This document shows positions 18,685-26,245 of a stretch of DNA of 64,000 nt, piece by piece. The notes beneath the pieces were generated by a model. The model searched no databases. It was not told where the DNA came from and saw only the letters and a program-made list of their open reading frames with translations. Position 1 is the first letter of the stretch. The number at the start of each line of letters is the position of its first letter. Source of the DNA: Hymenobacter caeli (GTDB taxonomy: Bacteria > Bacteroidota > Bacteroidia > Cytophagales > Hymenobacteraceae); the NCBI RefSeq assembly GCF_013294115.1, contig NZ_JABSNP010000007.1, forward strand, positions 124,001 to 188,000. The letters run 5' to 3'. The translations under genes were made by a program, and so were the position numbers.

Positions 18685-20571
18685 ATGTCAGATATGTCAG
18701 CCAAGCCGAACCTGTCGGCTGGAGTTCAGACGGCCGGCGGCATAGGCACTGCCCCCGCATCGCACACGGAACATGGTGAGCACGCTCACCATGACGAGCA
18801 CGAACACCACGAGCAACATTGGTTGTGGAAGTATGTGTTCAGCCAGGACCATAAAGTAATTGGTAAGCAATTCCTGATAACCGGTATTTTCTGGGCCATC
18901 ATCGGTGGTACGCTTTCAAGCCTTTTCCGTTTGCAGTTGGGCTGGCCCGAAGGCACCATGGAATGGCTGACCCCAGTGCTTGGGAAATGGATTGAGGGGG
19001 GCAAGCTGAACCCGGAGTTCTACTTGGCCTTGGTCACGATGCACGGTACCATCATGGTATTCTTTGTGCTGACGGCTGGCCTTAGCGGCACGTTTTCCAA
19101 CTTTTTGATTCCGCTTCAGGTGGGGGCCCGCGATATGGCGTCGGGCTTCATGAATATGCTCTCGTACTGGTTCTTCTTCCTGTCGAGCATAATCATGTTT
19201 ATGTCGCTGTTTCTGGAGACTGGTCCGGCGGCTTCGGGTTGGACCATTTACCCGCCGCTGTCGGCGCTGCCCCAGGCCATTCCTGGCTCGGGCATGGGCA
19301 TGACGATGTGGCTGGTGAGCATGGCATTCTTTATTGTGTCGCAGTTGTTGGGTGGGGTTAACTACGTTACTACGGTCATCAACCTGCGTACCCGGGGCAT
19401 GAGCATGAGCAAGCTGCCCCTGACCATCTGGGCATTTTTCCTGACGGCTATCCTGGGCATCCTGTCGTTTCCGGTGCTGTTTTCAGCGGTTCTGCTGTTG
19501 GTATTCGACCGTTCTTTCGGTACTTCTTTTTTCCTCTCGGATATCTACATTGCCGGCCAGGCACTGCCTAACCAAGGTGGTTCGCCGGTACTGTTCCAGC
19601 ACTTGTTCTGGTTCCTGGGCCACCCTGAGGTGTACATTGTGATTATGCCTGCCATGGGTATGGTTTCGGAAGTATTGGCAACCAATGCCCGGAAGCCGAT
19701 TTTTGGCTACCGCGCCATGATTGGCTCGCTGATTGGTATCTCGCTACTCTCTTTCGTAGTGTGGGCTCACCACATGTTCGTGACGGGTATGAATCCTTTC
19801 CTGGGTTCGGTCTTCATGTTCCTGACGCTAATTATCGCCGTGCCTTCCGGGGTAAAAGTGTTCAACTGGCTGGCTACACTGTGGCGTGGTAATATCAGGT
19901 TCACTACGGCCATGATGTTTAGCATTGGTTTTGTGTCACTGTTCATTTCCGGGGGCCTGACGGGCATTATCCTCGGCAACGCCACGCTGGACATCCAGAT
20001 GCATAACACCTACTTCGTTGTTGCCCACTTCCACTTAGTAATGGGCTCCGCAGCCTTCTTCGGCCTGTTCGCGGGGGTGTACCATTGGTTCCCGAAGATG
20101 TTCGGCCGCATGATGGACGAGAAGTTGGGCTACGTCCACTTCTGGCTCACGTTCGCCGGGGTGTACCTAGTATTCCTGCCCATGCACTACGTTGGTATCG
20201 CTGGCTTCCCCCGTCGCTACTACGCCTGGACTGGTTTTGACTCGTTTTCGCAGTTCGCTGACCTAAACAAGTTTATTTCGACAGCTGCCATTTTTGCTTT
20301 CTTCGCGCAGTTTATTTTTATCTTCAATTTCTTCTACAGCATCTGGCGCGGCCGTCGCGCTACCGAGAACCCTTGGAACTCGAACACGCTGGAGTGGACT
20401 ACCCCGGTGGTGCCCGGCCACGGCAACTGGCCCGGCGAGATTCCTGCCGTGTACCGCTGGCCCTACGACTACAGCAAGCCCGGTGCAGAAGCGGATTTTA
20501 TTCCGCAGAACGTCCCGTACTCGCAAACGCAGTCGTCGAACCTGCCTTACGAGCAAGAGTTGGCTGATTAA
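18685..20571 (+). CDS. coxA: Cytochrome c oxidase subunit I (aa3-type)
   Basis: This is the catalytic subunit, with heme a, heme a3 and CuB, that reduces oxygen to water and pumps protons. The 628 residues include about twelve helices. Diagnostic motifs are HLFWFLGHPEVYIVIMPAMG (CuB histidine, crosslinked tyrosine, E of the proton path), WAHHMFVTGM and HNTYFVVAHFHLVMG (heme ligands). The N-terminus has a histidine-rich stretch (HTEHGEHAHHDEHEHHEQHW) just before the first helix, which could bind copper, although this is speculation. It follows coxB by 23 bases and is followed by a terminator-like hairpin. Confidence 0.98.
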   Translation: MSDMSAKPNLSAGVQTAGGIGTAPASHTEHGEHAHHDEHEHHEQHWLWKYVFSQDHKVIGKQFLITGIFWAIIGGTLSSLFRLQLGWPEGTMEWLTPVLGKWIEGGKLNPEFYLALVTMHGTIMVFFVLTAGLSGTFSNFLIPLQVGARDMASGFMNMLSYWFFFLSSIIMFMSLFLETGPAASGWTIYPPLSALPQAIPGSGMGMTMWLVSMAFFIVSQLLGGVNYVTTVINLRTRGMSMSKLPLTIWAFFLTAILGILSFPVLFSAVLLLVFDRSFGTSFFLSDIYIAGQALPNQGGSPVLFQHLFWFLGHPEVYIVIMPAMGMVSEVLATNARKPIFGYRAMIGSLIGISLLSFVVWAHHMFVTGMNPFLGSVFMFLTLIIAVPSGVKVFNWLATLWRGNIRFTTAMMFSIGFVSLFISGGLTGIILGNATLDIQMHNTYFVVAHFHLVMGSAAFFGLFAGVYHWFPKMFGRMMDEKLGYVHFWLTFAGVYLVFLPMHYVGIAGFPRRYYAWTGFDSFSQFADLNKFISTAAIFAFFAQFIFIFNFFYSIWRGRRATENPWNSNTLEWTTPVVPGHGNWPGEIPAVYRWPYDYSKPGAEADFIPQNVPYSQTQSSNLPYEQELAD

Positions 20572-20595
20572 TCGCTGCTTACCAACTGTCCGAAG

Positions 20596-20624
20596 CGGGC
20601 TGCCTAACCGGCGGCCCGTTTTTG
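20596..20624 (+). terminator. Terminator-like hairpin after coxA
   Basis: CGGGCTGCC and GGCGGCCCG pair over 9 bases (one G-T pair) around a 5-base loop and are followed by TTTTTGTTT. It lies 25 bases after the coxA stop and may lower expression of the downstream assembly genes. Confidence 0.75.
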
Positions 20625-20673
20625 TTTGACCCTTGTACAGGTAAGCATTTTGCCTTCTCAACTGTTGTTATCA

Positions 20674-21768
20674 ATGCATGACGCTGCTTTTCGCCGTTTC
20701 CGTTTTGTGGGTTTGCTCACGGTTGTATCGGTCTATTTGCTGATTCTCGTAGGGGGCGTGGTGCGTAGCACCGGCTCGGGCATGGGCTGTCCCGACTGGC
20801 CAAAATGCTTCGGTACTTGGGTACCACCTACCAAGGCCAGTCAGCTGCCAGCCAACTATAAGGAGGTGTACACTGCTCAGCGAGTAGCAAAAAATAAAAA
20901 GCTGGCCCTAACGCTGCAACGCCTAGGGTTTGCCCAAGTGGCGGGTAGCATCTTCGCGCATCCCACGCAGTACATTGAAACGGATTTTAACCCCGTCAAG
21001 ACTTGGATTGAGTATGTAAACCGCCTTTTGGGGGCCCTGATTGGTATTTTCGTGTTCCTGACGGCAGTGCTGGCCTGGCCCTACCGGCGGCGCGACCCAC
21101 CGGTGTTTTGGCTGGCCGTATCAGTTTGGCTGCTCACCGGCGTGCAGGGTTGGCTGGGGTCCTTGGTGGTGTCGACCAACTTACTGCCGGTGATGGTAAC
21201 GGTGCACATGGGGCTGGCGCTGCTGATTGTGGCCATTCTGCTGTATGCCGTGGACCGCGCCCGGGCGCAAACAGGTGCTACGGTGGCCCAGCCTCCCATG
21301 CTGGCCTCGGGGGGCCTGCGGGCGGTGCTTTGGCTGGGGCTGTTGGTCACGTTTGGGCAAATCATCCTGGGTACCCAAGTGCGCGAGCAAGTTGACATTG
21401 TATCGGCCGCCGTGAACTACACGGGTCGGGCCGGATGGGTAGGCCAGTTGGGAGGCGTATTCACGGTACACCGGGCTTTTTCGGGGGCCGTGTTGGCGCT
21501 GGTGCTGTACTCAGCATATGAATTGTGGCAGCTGGGGCCCCGGCGGCGGCGGCTAGCCCAAGGCATGGTGGCCGTGTTAGTGGTCGAAATGCTGGCGGGC
21601 ATTGTGCTGGCCTACGCCGCCCTGCCGCCGGTGGTGCAGCCGGTCCACCTCACGCTGGCCACCGTGCTGTTCGGCCTCCAGTTTCTGGGGCTGCTGGCGG
21701 TAGGGAAACGGCCTGCCCGGCTGCAGATTGAGGTGCTGACCCGGCCCGCTCACGGGGTTGTTGCGTAA
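20674..21768 (+). CDS. ctaA: Heme A synthase (CtaA/COX15 family)
   Basis: CtaA oxidises the C8 methyl group of heme O to a formyl group, giving heme A for the oxidase. Starting at the ATG at 20674 the protein has 364 residues and about eight helices. The family signature RSTGSGMGCPDWPKCFG follows the first helix. Conserved histidines that bind heme are in VTVHMG and VHRAFSG, and also near the C-terminus (PVHLTL). A TTG at 20626 would extend it by 16 residues into the region after the terminator and is not preferred. It precedes ctaB, which makes its substrate. Confidence 0.95.
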   Translation: MHDAAFRRFRFVGLLTVVSVYLLILVGGVVRSTGSGMGCPDWPKCFGTWVPPTKASQLPANYKEVYTAQRVAKNKKLALTLQRLGFAQVAGSIFAHPTQYIETDFNPVKTWIEYVNRLLGALIGIFVFLTAVLAWPYRRRDPPVFWLAVSVWLLTGVQGWLGSLVVSTNLLPVMVTVHMGLALLIVAILLYAVDRARAQTGATVAQPPMLASGGLRAVLWLGLLVTFGQIILGTQVREQVDIVSAAVNYTGRAGWVGQLGGVFTVHRAFSGAVLALVLYSAYELWQLGPRRRRLAQGMVAVLVVEMLAGIVLAYAALPPVVQPVHLTLATVLFGLQFLGLLAVGKRPARLQIEVLTRPAHGVVA

Positions 21769-21773
21769 CTTTG
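21766..21773 (+). promoter_or_regulatory. Possible -7 promoter element for ctaB
   Basis: TAACTTTG matches the consensus TAnnTTTG and overlaps the ctaA stop codon, about 53 bases before the ctaB ATG. No clear -33 TTTG is at the right distance, so an internal promoter is only possible. Confidence 0.35.
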
Positions 21774-21826
21774 CGGCCCTGTTTGGCCCTCGAAGGGGCA
21801 ATCCGCGTTTGTAGTCACCCCGTTGA

Positions 21827-22699
21827 ATGGTAAAGGCCCGCGCCTATTTTCAGCTGCTCAAATTCCGGCTTTCGCTCACCGTGGCGTTTTCCAGCGCCAT
21901 TGGCTACATGCTGCGGGTAGCGGAATTTCGTTGGTCCAACGTGCTGCTGGTGATGCTGGGCGGGCTGCTGGTCACGGGCTCGGCCAACATCATCAACCAG
22001 GTGCACGAGCGGGAACTGGACAAGCTAATGACCCGCACCGCGAAGCGGCCGCTGCCGCTGGGCATCGTCTCGCCGGCCGAAGCGTGGGTGTTTTGCGTGG
22101 TACTGGGCGTGGCCGGGCTGGCGTTGCTGGCGTGGCAGTTCAACTACCTCACGGCGGCGCTGTCGCTGCTGTCGCTGGTGCTGTACGGGTTTGTGTACAC
22201 GCCCCTAAAGACGATTTCGCCCGTGTGCGTGGCCGTGGGGGCCATTCCTGGCGGGCTGCCGCCCCTCATCGGGTGGGTGGCCGGCATGGGGCCCGCGGCC
22301 ACGTTTGCGGCGATGGGCCCCCAGCCGTGGGTGCTGTTCGGCATTCAGTTCATGTGGCAGTTTCCGCACTTCTGGGCCATTGCCTGGGTGGCCGACGACG
22401 ACTACAAGCGGGCCGGCTTTAAAATGCTGCCCTCGCCGGGCAAGCGCGACCTGCGCACGGCCTTTCAAATCATGACCTATACGCTGCTGCTGATTCCGCT
22501 GAGCCTGCTGCCGCTGGAGTTCAACATCGCGGGCCGCATCTCGGCCGGGGTAGCGGCCGTGTGCGGGGTGCTGTTCCTGCTGCTCACCGTGCAACTTATG
22601 CGCACCCAGGACCGCAAGGCCGCGCTGCGCATCATGTTTGCCTCTTTTTTGTACCTGCCCATCGTACAAATCGCGCTGGTGTTGGACAAAATACAGTAG
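21827..22699 (+). CDS. ctaB: Protoheme IX farnesyltransferase (heme O synthase)
   Basis: This enzyme transfers a farnesyl group to heme B to form heme O, the substrate of CtaA. It is a UbiA-family prenyltransferase of 290 residues with about nine helices. The first aspartate-rich type motif is represented by NIINQVHERELDKLMTRTAK (about residues 53-72) and the second by WVADDDYKRAGFKMLP (about residue 188). PLKTISPVCVAVGAIPGGLP is typical of the family. The ATG at 21827 gives MVKARAYFQLLKFRLSLTV, a normal start. Confidence 0.97.
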   Translation: MVKARAYFQLLKFRLSLTVAFSSAIGYMLRVAEFRWSNVLLVMLGGLLVTGSANIINQVHERELDKLMTRTAKRPLPLGIVSPAEAWVFCVVLGVAGLALLAWQFNYLTAALSLLSLVLYGFVYTPLKTISPVCVAVGAIPGGLPPLIGWVAGMGPAATFAAMGPQPWVLFGIQFMWQFPHFWAIAWVADDDYKRAGFKMLPSPGKRDLRTAFQIMTYTLLLIPLSLLPLEFNIAGRISAGVAAVCGVLFLLLTVQLMRTQDRKAALRIMFASFLYLPIVQIALVLDKIQ

Positions 22700-22717
22700 T
22701 TCTTTGTTAACAAGCCA

Positions 22718-22757
22718 GGGGGCACACCGCCCCCGCCGCGGCAACGCGGCCCTTTTA
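22718..22757 (+). terminator. Tandem hairpins between ctaB and the subunit III gene
   Basis: GGGGGC-acacc-GCCCCC is followed directly by GCCGCG-gcaa-CGCGGC and then CCTTTTAAT. The second hairpin with the short T-run resembles a weak terminator or attenuator between ctaB and the next oxidase gene. Confidence 0.45.
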
Positions 22758-22780
22758 ATAGCACACCGCTAACCAAGCGT

Positions 22781-23368
22781 ATGAACCCCATCGAATCCCT
22801 TTCCGAAAAGGAAATAGGCCTGGGCTGGCACCCCAAGCGCGTTTTGCTGATTTTGCTGATGGTGTCGAGCACCATGATTTTTGCCTCGCTTACCAGCGGG
22901 TTCATCGTGCGGCGCGACGAAGGCAACTGGCGCGAGTTCGACCTGCCGTCTATTCTGGCATTTAACACGATAGTAATTGCGCTGAGCAGCGTGGCCTTGC
23001 AGTGGGCCTACATGTCGGCCAAGAAGGACGAAATAGGCCGTGTTAAGTTGGGCCTGGCGCTGGCGTTGGGGTTGGGGCTGGTGTTTCTGGTGGGCCAGTG
23101 GCTGTGCTGGGGGGCCTTGGTGGACGGCCGCACCTTCTTCGGTGGCATGGACGCCAACGTGTCCGGCTCGTTCGTGTACGTGCTGATGGGAATGCACGCC
23201 TTTCACCTGCTGGCGGGACTAGTTTTCCTGGCCGTGGTGCTGCGCCGCACGTTCAACTATCAGGTGCATTCGCGGGCTTTGCTCTCCATCGGCAACGCAT
23301 CCATTCTGTGGCACTTCCTGGGCGCTCTTTGGCTGTACCTGTATTTGTTCTTACTTTTGAACCACTAA
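22781..23368 (+). CDS. Cytochrome c oxidase subunit III-family protein (short form)
   Basis: This 195-residue protein has five predicted helices and the subunit III fold. Visible markers are EKEIGLGWHPKRVLLILLMV at the start and GSFVYVLMGMHAFHLLAGL, with the conserved histidines of helix VI/VII. ILWHFLGALWLYLYLFLLL closes the protein. Subunit III stabilises the catalytic core and binds lipid; it carries no redox centre. It lacks the first two helices of the longest forms, as do other short bacterial types. It is followed after 21 bases by a second subunit III gene, an arrangement seen in other Bacteroidota. Confidence 0.92.
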   Translation: MNPIESLSEKEIGLGWHPKRVLLILLMVSSTMIFASLTSGFIVRRDEGNWREFDLPSILAFNTIVIALSSVALQWAYMSAKKDEIGRVKLGLALALGLGLVFLVGQWLCWGALVDGRTFFGGMDANVSGSFVYVLMGMHAFHLLAGLVFLAVVLRRTFNYQVHSRALLSIGNASILWHFLGALWLYLYLFLLLNH

Positions 23369-23389
23369 AACGCCCTATTTTTGTCCGCT

Positions 23390-24160
23390 ATGGCCCAAAC
23401 CACCACCTTGCAGCCCACCGCGGCCCCCACCCTCGACGCGCCCCGCACCGGCAACTGGGACGGTGGCAACGAACCCTTCAAGGCAAGCTACGGCAAGCTG
23501 ATGATGTGGATTTTTCTGCTGTCGGATGCCTTTTCGTTCGGGGCCTTCCTGACCACTTACGGCATGATTCGCCACAAGCACGCCGTGTTTACCGGCGAGG
23601 CTTCGGCGTTCCATTTCAGCACCAAGTGGTGGCCGATTCCCGACCACGTATTCAATGCCTTCCCCGGCATGGGCCACGCCAACGTGCCGCTGGGCTTTGT
23701 GGCTTTGATGACCATGATTCTCATCTTTAGCTCCGTGACGATGGTGTTGGCCGTAGAGGCCGGCCACCGTATGGACAAGGCCGACGTGCAGAAGTGGCTG
23801 TTGTGGACCATCCTGTTCGGCGCGATTTTCCTCTCCAGCCAGGCCTGGGAGTGGGGCCACTTCATCCGGGGCCACGAAGAAGGCACGCTGATGGCCGACG
23901 GCACCGTGTTCCACGGGGCCAACCTGGCCGTGAACCAGTACGGGCCGGTGCTTTTTGCCGACTTGTTCTTCTTCATCACCGGCTTCCACGGCACCCACGT
24001 ATTCTCCGGGGTGTGCCTACTGGTCTGGTGCTTCATCGCCACCACCAACGGCACCTTCGAGAAGCGCGGGCACTACGAGATGGTCGAAAAAATCGGTCTC
24101 TACTGGCACTTCGTGGACCTAGTGTGGGTATTCGTATTCACGTTCTTTTACCTGGTTTGA
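23390..24160 (+). CDS. coxC: Cytochrome c oxidase subunit III
   Basis: The longer of two adjacent subunit III proteins has 256 residues from the ATG at 23390; the TTG at 23381 adds three residues and is not preferred. Helices begin at about residue 38 (LMMWIFLLSDAFSFGAFL). The C-terminal half shows FFITGFHGTHVFSGV and EKIGLYWHFVDLVWVFVFT, the standard family signature. An insertion between helices carries HEEGTLMADGTVFHGANL. TATTTTTG just upstream resembles a -7 element but has no well-placed partner. It should assemble with subunits I, II and IV in the inner membrane. Confidence 0.95.
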   Translation: MAQTTTLQPTAAPTLDAPRTGNWDGGNEPFKASYGKLMMWIFLLSDAFSFGAFLTTYGMIRHKHAVFTGEASAFHFSTKWWPIPDHVFNAFPGMGHANVPLGFVALMTMILIFSSVTMVLAVEAGHRMDKADVQKWLLWTILFGAIFLSSQAWEWGHFIRGHEEGTLMADGTVFHGANLAVNQYGPVLFADLFFFITGFHGTHVFSGVCLLVWCFIATTNGTFEKRGHYEMVEKIGLYWHFVDLVWVFVFTFFYLV

Positions 24161-24265
24161 CGATGAGTGAGCGAATGGGGGAACAGGGGGTGAAACACGA
24201 CATCACCGGCTGGTAAACCTCATCTCAAAAGATACTCATCCACTTAGCTACTCATCCGCATCATT

Positions 24266-24619
24266 ATGTCTTCTCCCGCTGCTACCGACCACGCCACGCT
24301 GAACGGCGAAATTGCCAAGCCCAACACCAGTTGGATTTGGCGGGTATTCTTCGTGCTGGTGGCCATCACGGCCGTTGAATTTGCCATTACGTTTGCCCTG
24401 GAAGCCCAACACTTCCGGACGCTGCGCAACAGCATTCTGATTGGCCTGACCATTCTCAAGGCCTTCTTCATCGTGGGCGAGTTCATGCACCTGAAGCACG
24501 AAACCAAGGGGCTCATCTGGATGATTCTGGTGCCGTCGACCTTGCTGATTTGGCTGCTGGTGGCTTTGGTAACCGAAGGCTCTTTCATCGGCGAGACGAT
24601 GGCCCACATGTTCAGCTAG
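24266..24619 (+). CDS. Cytochrome c oxidase subunit IV-family protein
   Basis: The 117 residues hold three helices (about 20-40, 48-68 and 78-102), the pattern of the prokaryotic subunit IV (CyoD/CtaF-like) family. Characteristic segments are NTSWIWRVFFVLVAITAVEF and FFIVGEFMHLKHETKGL. It has no redox cofactor and helps assembly around CuB in related oxidases. The 105-base gap upstream shows no feature I recognise. The next gene starts 3 bases after the stop, so the two are cotranscribed. Confidence 0.92.
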   Translation: MSSPAATDHATLNGEIAKPNTSWIWRVFFVLVAITAVEFAITFALEAQHFRTLRNSILIGLTILKAFFIVGEFMHLKHETKGLIWMILVPSTLLIWLLVALVTEGSFIGETMAHMFS

Positions 24620-24622
24620 CGG

Positions 24623-25294
24623 ATGCGGCCCCGCCAAACCCTGTTGCTGGGCTTTCTGCTGCTGTTGCCGGTGCTGGCCTTTCTGTTTCTGTACCGTTTC
24701 GGCTCCAACCGTTACGCGCTGCCAACCTACCTGCCCGACCGCGTGGATTCCACGCAGGTTGGCGGTAAGTGGCAGCGCGATACTGTTTTCCACCAAGTAG
24801 CGCTGTTTCGCCTGCTGGCTTCCGACGGCCGCGAGGTGAGCAGCCAGGACCTGGGCCGTGGCGTGTGGGTGGCCCAGCTGTTCGGGCCCGACGAGACCAG
24901 CGCCCGAGTGGCCCGCGAGCTGCTGCAAGTGCAGGAAAAATACCGCCACGACCCCCAGGTGCGCCTGGCGTCGGTGGTGCTGGACGCTGGTCCGGCCCCC
25001 GCCGCCGCGCTGGCCCGGCTGGCCGAACAATACGGCACCATTGCCGGTAAATGGATGTTCTTAACGGGGCCGGCGGCGGTGCTGGGGCCCCTGGTGCGGG
25101 GCGAGCTGGGCCGGGCCGCCCGCCCGCACCAGCTGCCCCCCGTGCCGGCCGCTGACTTGCTTCCGGGCCGGCTGCTGCTGCTGGACCGCGACCGGCGCGT
25201 CCGTGGCGTGTACGACGGCACCAAGCCGCGGGAAATTGACCGCCTGCTCACCGAAATCAACGTGCAACTCTACGACTATGCCCACCCCCGCTGA
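24623..25294 (+). CDS. SCO1/SenC-like protein lacking all cysteines
   Basis: SCO proteins normally deliver copper to CuA of subunit II through a CxxxC pair and a distant histidine. This 223-residue protein has an N-terminal membrane anchor (residues 5-23) and a thioredoxin-like domain resembling SCO: FRLLASDGREVSSQDL, then VWVAQLFGPDETSAR where the CxxxC would be, and LLLLDRDRRVRGVYDG near the end. I find no cysteine anywhere in it. The position in the cox cluster supports the SCO assignment, but copper transfer by the usual mechanism seems impossible. It may be a structural or chaperone variant. It overlaps the DUF420 gene by 17 bases. Confidence 0.75.
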   Translation: MRPRQTLLLGFLLLLPVLAFLFLYRFGSNRYALPTYLPDRVDSTQVGGKWQRDTVFHQVALFRLLASDGREVSSQDLGRGVWVAQLFGPDETSARVARELLQVQEKYRHDPQVRLASVVLDAGPAPAAALARLAEQYGTIAGKWMFLTGPAAVLGPLVRGELGRAARPHQLPPVPAADLLPGRLLLLDRDRRVRGVYDGTKPREIDRLLTEINVQLYDYAHPR

Positions 25295-25847
25295 ACAACT
25301 GCACCCGCCCGTGCTGCCCGCTGGCGACTACACGCGCTACAAAATTATCCTTGGTACGCTGGGCGTGGTGGTGCCGCTGCTGGTAGCGGTGCTGTTTTCG
25401 TTTCCCAACGTGTTCCGCATTCCCGGGGCCCAGGTAAAATTTCTACCGGCCGTGAACGCCGTGCTGAACTCGCTGACGGCGGTGTGCCTGCTGGCCGGCT
25501 ACTACTTCATCCGGCAAAAGCAGGTGCTGCGCCACCGCGCCATGATGGGCACGGCCTTCGCCCTGGGCGGTCTGTTTTTGCTGTCCTACGTGGCTTATCA
25601 TTCGCAGGTAGCCAGCACGCACTTCGGGGGCGTGGGCGCGGTGCGCTACGTGTACTTCCTGCTGCTGCTCACCCACATCAGCTTGGCCGTGGTCACGGTG
25701 GGCCTGGTGCTGTTTACGCTCTACTTTGCCCTCACGGGCCAGTACACCAAGCACAAGGCCATTGCCCGCTGGACGTTTCCGGTGTGGCTCTACGTGTCGG
25801 TGACGGGCGTTATCGTGTACTTCATGATTGCCCCTTATTATACTTAA
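25278..25847 (+). CDS. DUF420 membrane protein
   Basis: The protein has 189 residues from the ATG at 25278, with five helices. DUF420 members are often found beside cytochrome oxidase assembly genes (Bacillus YozB is one), and their biochemical role is unknown. Family features are the histidine-bearing loops HRAMMGTAF and YVAYHSQVASTHFGG, plus LLLLTHISLAVVTVGLVL and KHKAIARWTFPVWLYVSVTG. The start overlaps the SCO-like gene by 17 bases, indicating coupled translation. A longer reading from 25203 lies fully inside the SCO gene and is rejected. Confidence 0.9.
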   Translation: MPTPAEQLHPPVLPAGDYTRYKIILGTLGVVVPLLVAVLFSFPNVFRIPGAQVKFLPAVNAVLNSLTAVCLLAGYYFIRQKQVLRHRAMMGTAFALGGLFLLSYVAYHSQVASTHFGGVGAVRYVYFLLLLTHISLAVVTVGLVLFTLYFALTGQYTKHKAIARWTFPVWLYVSVTGVIVYFMIAPYYT

Positions 25848-25910
25848 GTTTTGGCGGTGCGCCGGGCGGGCGGGCCGAACTTTACCGTTAAAAACCTGTT
25901 GGTAGCTTAT

Positions 25911-26174
25911 ATGAAAACGAAAGCAACGATTTTCCGGGCACTGGCCGCGCTGGCGCTCGTGTTTATGCTGGGGCTGGCGCCGTTGGTGGCCGGGGCCCAG
26001 TGCGTGATGTGCAAGGCCCAGGTGGAGGCCGCCAAAGCCGAAAACGACGACTACGACGTGTCGGGGCTCAACAAGGGCATCGTGTACATGGCCTCCGTGC
26101 CCTACCTGCTGATGGGGGCCGTGGGCTTCCTCTGGTACCGCCGCACCCACCCCAAGCCCGCCAAAGCCAAGTAG
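25911..26174 (+). CDS. Small membrane protein with CVMC motif
   Basis: This 87-residue protein begins MKTKATIFRALAALALVFM, a signal-like helix ending at VAGAQ. CVMCKAQVEAAKAE follows directly, so the CxxC pair would face the periplasm. A second helix (VPYLLMGAVGFLWY) and a short basic tail rich in Lys/Pro/Ala complete it. I do not recognise a named family. Its place at the end of the oxidase cluster and the CxxC suggest a metal- or thiol-related assembly role, which is inference. The preferred ATG at 25911 excludes a 20-residue upstream extension that has no signal character. Confidence 0.75.
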   Translation: MKTKATIFRALAALALVFMLGLAPLVAGAQCVMCKAQVEAAKAENDDYDVSGLNKGIVYMASVPYLLMGAVGFLWYRRTHPKPAKAK

Positions 26175-26212
26175 GGCGGCTCCTGGCCCGGCCCCGCACC
26201 GACTGATTTTAT

Positions 26213-26238
26213 AAAATGCCGCCAATTGGCGGCATTTT
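26213..26238 (+). terminator. Terminator of the act-cox cluster
   Basis: AAAATGCCGCCAA and TTGGCGGCATTTT form a perfect 26-base palindrome followed by one more T. It lies 38 bases after the stop of the small CVMC protein gene and only 7 bases before the start of the histidine kinase. The ATG inside it (26216) is therefore not a credible start. Confidence 0.85.
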
Positions 26239-26245
26239 TGCTGAA

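Noticed and set aside
26216..26245. ATG at 26216 as start of the histidine kinase
   Set aside because: It lies inside the perfect terminator palindrome and its ten codons have no membrane or family character.
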